Source: JBEVJK01 sp040510195 (GTDB lineage Bacteria; Pseudomonadota; Alphaproteobacteria; Rhizobiales; Rhizobiaceae). Taken from it: a stretch of 64,000 nt of DNA. How positions within the stretch are numbered: position 1 is the stretch's first letter; every line of letters starts with the position of its first letter. A model generated the notes under the pieces. The model was not told where the DNA came from. It did no database searches and saw nothing but the letters and a program-made list of their open reading frames with translations. Below are positions 58,983 to 64,000 of this stretch, one piece after another. The stretch is from NCBI GenBank assembly GCA_040510195.1, contig JBEVJK010000136.1, forward strand, positions 62,001 to 126,000, given 5' to 3'. The position numbers were made by a program, and so were the translations under genes.

Positions 58983-59756
58983 CTAGCTTCGGGATTGCTG
59001 AAGCCCGGCGCGTTCCCACAGGTTCGACTGCATAAGGTCGATTGCCCAACTTTCCGTTACATCAAACGGCTTCGATTGCATCGGTTCGTTCTTGGCTGGA
59101 CTTTGGGCGACCAGGCGAAGCAGCGAGATGGCGTCGTCGCGCTTGACGTCGATCGCATGGTCGGCGACCCAGGCCTCCAGGCGATCGAGGCCGGGGACCA
59201 GGCTCGCCGGCAGCTCGTTTCGCGCTTGGTCGAAGACGGCCCGATAGGTGCGGCGCAAGAAGTGGAGCCGACGGGCGCCGTCGATCAGGGCGCGGCGCAG
59301 CTCGGTTCCGATGACGGCCGCCCGCTCGGCGCGCCGCAAGGTGAGGCGCATATTGATCAAGGCGTCTCCCAGGGGCCTGGCCCCGAGCTCGACGGGGGTC
59401 ATCGCAACCGCGACCTCGTCGTCGTCGGCCAGCAGCGTCGCGCGATACCAGCGGTAGACGAAGCCGTGGCCGATCATCCCGAATGGCGCCAGCTCGGCGG
59501 CGCGAAGCGCGCCCATGCTGGCGGCGCCGAACACGCGCACGCCCTTCGAGAGGGCCCAGAGCAGCTCTTTGTGGCGCACGGCGGGGACCTTGCCGAACGA
59601 CCCGTCGATGACGACCAGCGTGTCGACAGGCCCGGAGGAGAGCGCCTCGACGACATCGCCCTGCTCGACCGGCGGGCGATAGGTTGCCGGCAGATGGCGG
59701 GCGGCAAGATCGAGGTCCAGGCTGGGACCGAGGAACACGATCGTCCTGTCCGACAT
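58983..59756 (-). CDS. TfuA-like protein
   Basis: 257 residues matching the TfuA family from its first strand (TIVFLGPSLD) through QGDV, VVIDGSFGKVPAVRHKELL, GAASMGALRAAEL, FGMIGHG and DDEVAVAM. TfuA proteins act with YcaO enzymes, for example in trifolitoxin production and in thioamide formation, where TfuA is thought to deliver sulphur or assist the YcaO. ATG lies four bases after the ycaO stop with AGGAG upstream; the C-terminal ~60 residues are less conserved. Confidence 0.92.
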   Translation of the reverse strand: MSDRTIVFLGPSLDLDLAARHLPATYRPPVEQGDVVEALSSGPVDTLVVIDGSFGKVPAVRHKELLWALSKGVRVFGAASMGALRAAELAPFGMIGHGFVYRWYRATLLADDDEVAVAMTPVELGARPLGDALINMRLTLRRAERAAVIGTELRRALIDGARRLHFLRRTYRAVFDQARNELPASLVPGLDRLEAWVADHAIDVKRDDAISLLRLVAQSPAKNEPMQSKPFDVTESWAIDLMQSNLWERAGLQQSRS

Positions 59757-59760
59757 CCGG

Positions 59761-60957
59761 CTAGGCTCCTCGGTGGAGATGGAGGGGCGGACAGACGAGC
59801 CTGACCACGTGCACGCCGGTTTCGCGGTCGGCAAAGAGGGGTACGGCGACCGCCCGGCGCGCGCCGGCTGCCTTTAGGGCGGCGACGACCCGATCCTGAG
59901 GCCGGGTCCCCTCGGGGGCGGGCGGCGGCTCCGCCGGGATCAACGGGGCCGTGCGGCGATCGATCAGGCTGCGCCATTCGGCCAGATGGGGACGATCGAA
60001 GGCGGCCGGGTAATGCAGCCGCGTGATGTCCTCGCGGGCGCCGGAGAGCGCTGCAGCCCGGGCCTGGCAGGCCTCGAGCAGCGCCGCGACCAGGGCTGCT
60101 TCATGGGTGAAGCGACACGCCGTGCCCTCGCTCGGCAAGGGCAGGATTTCATCGGGCGGCCCCTTTTCCATCAGATGGCAATGGTAGACCGGCAGTCCGC
60201 TCGCACCGGTCGCGTCCCAGACTCCGCAGAGCAGGCCGGCATCGGCAATGCGCTGCCGAAGGGACTCCGCTGCCGGGCTCAGCCGGTCCGGCAAGCCGGT
60301 CTGCCGGGTCTCGAAGAAGGCGGCGTCTTCCAGGGCCAGCGCGAGCGAGTGGCGTTCGACGACCTCGAGCGCCGCCTGAACGATCGCCTCCTCGAAGCTC
60401 CAGCCGGCGCCGAGACCCGTCGATACGCGGGGAAACAAGACGGGATGCGGCGACGGCACGGTGTAGACGGTGTCGACCAGCGTCAACGGGACAAGGGCGA
60501 CCGACTGGTCGAGCAGGTCAAAGCCGTCGATCCAGGAAAGGGGGATGCGATCCCAGCCGGCCGCAGCGCCGTCGACGACCCAGGGCTGGAAGAGCCGGCG
60601 GGTCTCGTCGCCGGCCTCCGCGATCGTGGCGACCGTCAGCCGATCCGGGCCGATGCTCTCGGCAGCCCAGCTTTCGAGGCTTTCCATCAGGCCGGATGCG
60701 ACGGACACCGCCCAGTCCAGACCTTTGCCTTGGGAGACGGCGTTGGACAGCGATGCCGGCCTTGCCACCTGCACGATCGGGACGCCCACGCGATCAAGTC
60801 GCGTCAGCGACCCGACGCGGGTGATTCCGAAGCGAGCACGCTTTGCCAGGATGGCCCGGACCCGCAGCTCGCCTTGGCGCTCGCTTGCCGGACCTGCCGG
60901 GGGACAGACCAATGCGGCACGCAGCGCGGCGGTCGCAGCGGACGGCTCTGCCGCCAT
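59761..60957 (-). CDS. YcaO-domain ATP-dependent cyclodehydratase/thioamidase
   Basis: 398 residues. YcaO ATP/Mg-binding features are present: SQGKGLDWAVSVASGLMESLE (~75-95; quoted in part, Glu92 and Glu95) and GLGAGWSFEEAIVQAALEVVERHS. YcaO enzymes phosphorylate a peptide backbone amide to form azolines, amidines or thioamides. With TfuA next door the thioamide/TfuA-associated branch is most likely. The C-terminus ends PPLHLHRGA, not the Pro-rich tail of azoline-forming YcaOs. ATG is two bases after the upstream gene's TGA. No SagB-type dehydrogenase or E1-like partner is in the window. Confidence 0.92.
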   Translation of the reverse strand: MAAEPSAATAALRAALVCPPAGPASERQGELRVRAILAKRARFGITRVGSLTRLDRVGVPIVQVARPASLSNAVSQGKGLDWAVSVASGLMESLESWAAESIGPDRLTVATIAEAGDETRRLFQPWVVDGAAAGWDRIPLSWIDGFDLLDQSVALVPLTLVDTVYTVPSPHPVLFPRVSTGLGAGWSFEEAIVQAALEVVERHSLALALEDAAFFETRQTGLPDRLSPAAESLRQRIADAGLLCGVWDATGASGLPVYHCHLMEKGPPDEILPLPSEGTACRFTHEAALVAALLEACQARAAALSGAREDITRLHYPAAFDRPHLAEWRSLIDRRTAPLIPAEPPPAPEGTRPQDRVVAALKAAGARRAVAVPLFADRETGVHVVRLVCPPLHLHRGA

Positions 60958-60959
60958 TC

Positions 60960-63900
60960 TCAGCGGCGTTCCCGGAGCCGGACGAGGTCTGCCTCGGCGC
61001 GCCTGGCGAGAGTCGCGGCGCCGCTGGCCGAGGCCAATTTGATGGCCGTGTCGAGATCGCCGATCCAGGCGCCGCGACGGGGAGACGTCAAGGCCGAGAT
61101 CGAACCGCGATGCCGATAGAGCTCGGGCACCCAGAAGGCGTTGCCGGCCCGCTCGGCTTCCTCGATTGCGGCCTCGACCGTCGCCAGCGCCTCGTCGGGC
61201 CGGGCGAGGTCCAGCAGCAGGCCGGCCCGCAAGCCCAGGTAGACGGGCGTATCCTCGTCGGTGCCGACGCTTCGCTGCAGCGCCAAACCATCGTCGAGAG
61301 CCTGCAGGCCCTCGGAGATGCTGCCGCTTCTGCCCATGGCCCAGCCGCCGAAGATGCGGCTCTTTGCCTCGACCTCCGGCAGATTGTTCGTCGCGGCGAG
61401 CGAAGCGAGCCTGTCGGCCAGCCTTGCCACCTCGGCGACGTCGTTCTTGTAGGCCGCCAACAGGATCGCGTGGTCCAGTGCATGGCAGAGGCTGCCGAGA
61501 TGGTCGATTTCGCCGGCCCATGCCAGGGCGAGCCGCATGTCCTCGTCGGCGCCGGCCGGATCGCCGGTGAGCCAGCGCAGCTGGGCGCGCTCGCCGAGGC
61601 CGCAGACCTTGGCATCGTGGCCGCCATAGACCGAACGGCTCTTGCGGCCCCGCTCGGGCTCGTAGAGGGCGAGCCCCTTGTCGATGCATTCCAGGCACAC
61701 GGCGTAGCGCCCGGCATGGAAGTTGGCGGCCCAGGCGCAGTGGCACGCCTGGAGCCGGACCTCCGCATCGACGGCGTGGTCGAGGTCCCTGATCAGCACT
61801 TCGGATCGGAGCCGCTTGATGCGGCGATCCGGCGAGGTGAACCACCAGCCCCAGTAGAGCGGGAACCAGCGCTCCCGATCCTCGACCTTGTAGCGGCGGC
61901 AGATTTCGATCGCCTTCTCGTAGTTGGCGCGGGCCTCGCGCGAACCCTTGCCGTAGAGCGCGATGGCGACCGGTCCGCGGACGGCCAGCAGCTGCAACAT
62001 GAGCTGGTCGCTCTCGGTGCTATCGGTCGAGCTCTCGAGGCAGCTCTCCGCCATTGCGAGCAGCCTCTCGGCTTCGGGCCCGGCCGACCGCAGCGAGCAG
62101 GCCTCGGCCGCGCGCACAGCATAGGTGGCCGCCTCGAAGCCTCGTCCGGCCTGCTCGCAGTGCCAGGCGAGGATTTCGTCGGCGATGGACGACACCGCGC
62201 CGGAGGCCGCCAGGTCGGCGATGCGGGCATGGATCGCCCGGCGGTTGGTCTTCAGCAGGCTGCCATAGGCGGCCTCCTGGAGCAGGACGTGGCGGAAGCG
62301 GTAGATGGCCGTGGCGTCCTCGCCGCGTCGCTGGATGACGCGCGCCTGCTCCAGCTGCGCCAGCGCCGGGAGCAGGGACCGGCCGCCGCCGTCGACCAGC
62401 CTTTCGAGGATGTCGGTGCTGAACTCGCGCCCGACCACGCTGCAGATCTGCGCGACCTCGCGCGCCGGTCCGAGCGAAAGCAATCGTGCGGCGAGCAGGT
62501 CGCGCAGCGAGACGATGCCGCTGTCGGCGAGCGCCCCGCTCCAGTCCGCCACGTTCGAGGCGATACCGAGGAAGCGCTCCCTCAGCAGCGTGACCAGCTC
62601 TTCGACGAACAGAGGAACGCCGTCGCTCCTGTCGTAGACAAAGGAGGCCAGCCGCTCGGGCGCCGCCTGTCCCCAAAGGGCTTCGACCAGTGCCGGCACC
62701 GAATCCTGGGTCAAGCCGGTCAGCGCCAAGGCATGCACGTTGCGAGGCCGGGTGGCGGACTTGGCCGGTTCCTGCCGCTCCGTCACGATGACCATGATGC
62801 TCTTGTGGCGGAAGCGGTCGGCCATTTCGGCCACCAGGGCCTCCGTCAGCGTGTCGGCCCAGTGGAAGTCCTCGATGACGATGAGCTGCGGCCGACGCTC
62901 GGCCCAGGCGACCAGCACCTCCAGCACCGTGTCGAGCGCCTGGCGCTTGCGCTCCTCCGCCTCCATCAGGCTCGTGCCGTCGATCGCATAGCGAATGCTG
63001 TCGTGCCCCGACAGGAAGGCCAGGATCTGGACCGATTCCTCGGTCGCCGGAGCCTCGACCCCCACCAGCGCACGCCGAACCTCGTCGGGCTCCAGGGCGA
63101 CCCCCTCGGAGGCCTCGAGATCGAGCTCCTGGCGGAGCGCGTCGACAAAGGGATGGAGCGGCCGCGTGTTGCCGCGCGACACGCATTGGAAGACATGCGC
63201 GTCGCAGGATCTCGCCTCCACCTCGCGAGCGAAGTCGGCGACCAGCCTCGACTTGCCGATGCCGGGGTCGCCGGAGATATGGAGGACCTGGCCCGATCCG
63301 GCCTGCGCGCGGTCCCAATAGGCGCGGCAGACGGCAAGCTCCGAGTCGCGCCCGGTCAGCGGCGCCTGCGGGCGGCGCTGGCGCGATCGATGGCGGCGGC
63401 TCTTCGGCTGCCACAGGGGGATGGGGTTGTCGAACCCCTTCAGCGCCCGGCGCTCCAGGCGCTCGTAGTCGAACGCGCCGCTGGTCAGCCTGTAGGTGTC
63501 CTCGGAGACCACGACTGTGTCCGGCTCGGCCTCCTGCTGGATGCGTGCGGCCAGCGTCGGCGTGATGCCGATGACGTCCTTGAGCTTGGGGATCCCGGAA
63601 TCCTGGGTCTCCATGATGACCATCTCGCCGGTCGCGACGCCGACCCGGATCTGCAGCGTCACCGGCAGCGTCATGGCCTCGTTGATCGAACGGCAGCGCG
63701 TCAGCAGGTCGAGCGCGCAGGCGACCGCGCATGGCGCCTGGTCCTCCGAAGCCAGCGGGAAGCCGAAGAATGCCGAGCCGCCGTCGCCCTGCAGGCTGTC
63801 GAGATAGCCGCCGAAGAAGCGTATGGATTCAAGGGCCTGGGTGTGAAAGTTGCCTTGCAGGACCGCATAGTCTTCGGGATCGAGGATCTGCAGGAGCTGG

Positions 63901-63989
63901 GTCGAGCCGACGATGTCGAAGAACAGGGCGCTAATCTGCCGGCGCTCACCTGTGATGGCCCGGCGGACATTCAGCGTCTCATGACTCAT
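60960..63989 (-). CDS. Class III cyclase / AAA ATPase / TPR regulatory protein
   Basis: 1009 residues. A class III nucleotide cyclase domain occupies ~15-190 (metal Asp in ALFFDIVGSTQL and LQGDGGSAFFG). A STAND-type ATPase follows (Walker A GDPGIGKSR ~240-248; Walker B LIVIEDFHWAD), then TPR-like helices to the C-terminus. It has no membrane helix or HTH. Start ATG 63989, just inside the window end. Its stop is two bases before the ycaO ATG, so it is the first visible gene of that operon and may be its signal-responsive regulator. It could also be an unrelated regulator that happens to be upstream. Confidence 0.87.
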   Translation of the reverse strand: MSHETLNVRRAITGERRQISALFFDIVGSTQLLQILDPEDYAVLQGNFHTQALESIRFFGGYLDSLQGDGGSAFFGFPLASEDQAPCAVACALDLLTRCRSINEAMTLPVTLQIRVGVATGEMVIMETQDSGIPKLKDVIGITPTLAARIQQEAEPDTVVVSEDTYRLTSGAFDYERLERRALKGFDNPIPLWQPKSRRHRSRQRRPQAPLTGRDSELAVCRAYWDRAQAGSGQVLHISGDPGIGKSRLVADFAREVEARSCDAHVFQCVSRGNTRPLHPFVDALRQELDLEASEGVALEPDEVRRALVGVEAPATEESVQILAFLSGHDSIRYAIDGTSLMEAEERKRQALDTVLEVLVAWAERRPQLIVIEDFHWADTLTEALVAEMADRFRHKSIMVIVTERQEPAKSATRPRNVHALALTGLTQDSVPALVEALWGQAAPERLASFVYDRSDGVPLFVEELVTLLRERFLGIASNVADWSGALADSGIVSLRDLLAARLLSLGPAREVAQICSVVGREFSTDILERLVDGGGRSLLPALAQLEQARVIQRRGEDATAIYRFRHVLLQEAAYGSLLKTNRRAIHARIADLAASGAVSSIADEILAWHCEQAGRGFEAATYAVRAAEACSLRSAGPEAERLLAMAESCLESSTDSTESDQLMLQLLAVRGPVAIALYGKGSREARANYEKAIEICRRYKVEDRERWFPLYWGWWFTSPDRRIKRLRSEVLIRDLDHAVDAEVRLQACHCAWAANFHAGRYAVCLECIDKGLALYEPERGRKSRSVYGGHDAKVCGLGERAQLRWLTGDPAGADEDMRLALAWAGEIDHLGSLCHALDHAILLAAYKNDVAEVARLADRLASLAATNNLPEVEAKSRIFGGWAMGRSGSISEGLQALDDGLALQRSVGTDEDTPVYLGLRAGLLLDLARPDEALATVEAAIEEAERAGNAFWVPELYRHRGSISALTSPRRGAWIGDLDTAIKLASASGAATLARRAEADLVRLRERR

Positions 63990-64000
63990 CGCATCGTTCC

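Noticed and set aside
1..64000. tRNA, rRNA and riboswitch genes
   Set aside because: I looked for tRNA-like CCA ends, rRNA signatures and common riboswitch cores in the intergenic gaps and saw none; weak structures could be missed without a covariance search.

Overview
The window is GC-rich DNA from an alphaproteobacterium, most likely of the order Hyphomicrobiales (Rhizobiales). The evidence is the dense gene packing with many ATGA overlaps, a bcsN-containing cellulose operon, many importers and amine or sugar catabolic genes, and a TfuA/YcaO pair. I cannot name a genus. I saw no rRNA, tRNA, CRISPR array or transposase.

Layout. 1-2338: end of a nucleoside/purine-type ABC importer with a CodA-like deaminase. 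2341-6433 (minus): three tandem paralogs of an unrecognised family, partly AT-rich; the middle copy is frameshifted, and a 1408-bp duplication carries a scrap of the neighbouring dehydrogenase gene. 6528-10834: an FAD/GcvT demethylating dehydrogenase coupled to a choline-kinase-like enzyme, with a divergent DeoR regulator. 10877-17350: LysR regulator and a putrescine uptake/oxidation operon with the same gene order as E. coli ydcSTUV-ydcW. 17423-22745: a sugar epimerase, small proteins, a winged-helix/TPR regulator, and an MFS transporter behind a 15-codon leader ORF. 22906-29560: RND pump, small Cys-rich secreted protein, HxlR regulator and an acyl-CoA-dehydrogenase-fold enzyme. 29624-38741 (minus): cellulose operon bcsN-bcsA-bcsB-bcsZ-TPR gene, followed to the right by a membrane nucleotide cyclase (38948-40945).

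41082-50400: SBP56 (methanethiol oxidase family) with a membrane partner, polyol dehydrogenase, D-threonine-aldolase-like enzyme, Tat-exported phosphoesterase, GNAT, sugar 3-epimerase and AraC regulator. 50401-54776: an AT-rich control region and a 1321-residue autotransporter built from 204-bp repeats. 54928-57106: a phospholipid operon (atypical CDP-alcohol phosphatidyltransferase, PlsC-like, CdsA-like).

57122-63989 (minus): the most striking locus. It reads cyclase/ATPase regulator, YcaO, TfuA, HExxH metalloprotease, a 17-codon ORF and a 160-residue unknown protein. YcaO plus TfuA is the backbone-modifying machinery of some RiPP and thioamide pathways. Linked to a dedicated protease and an unrecognised small protein, it looks like an uncharacterised peptide- or protein-modification system. 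The tandem paralog family at 2341-6433 is the second candidate for new biology.
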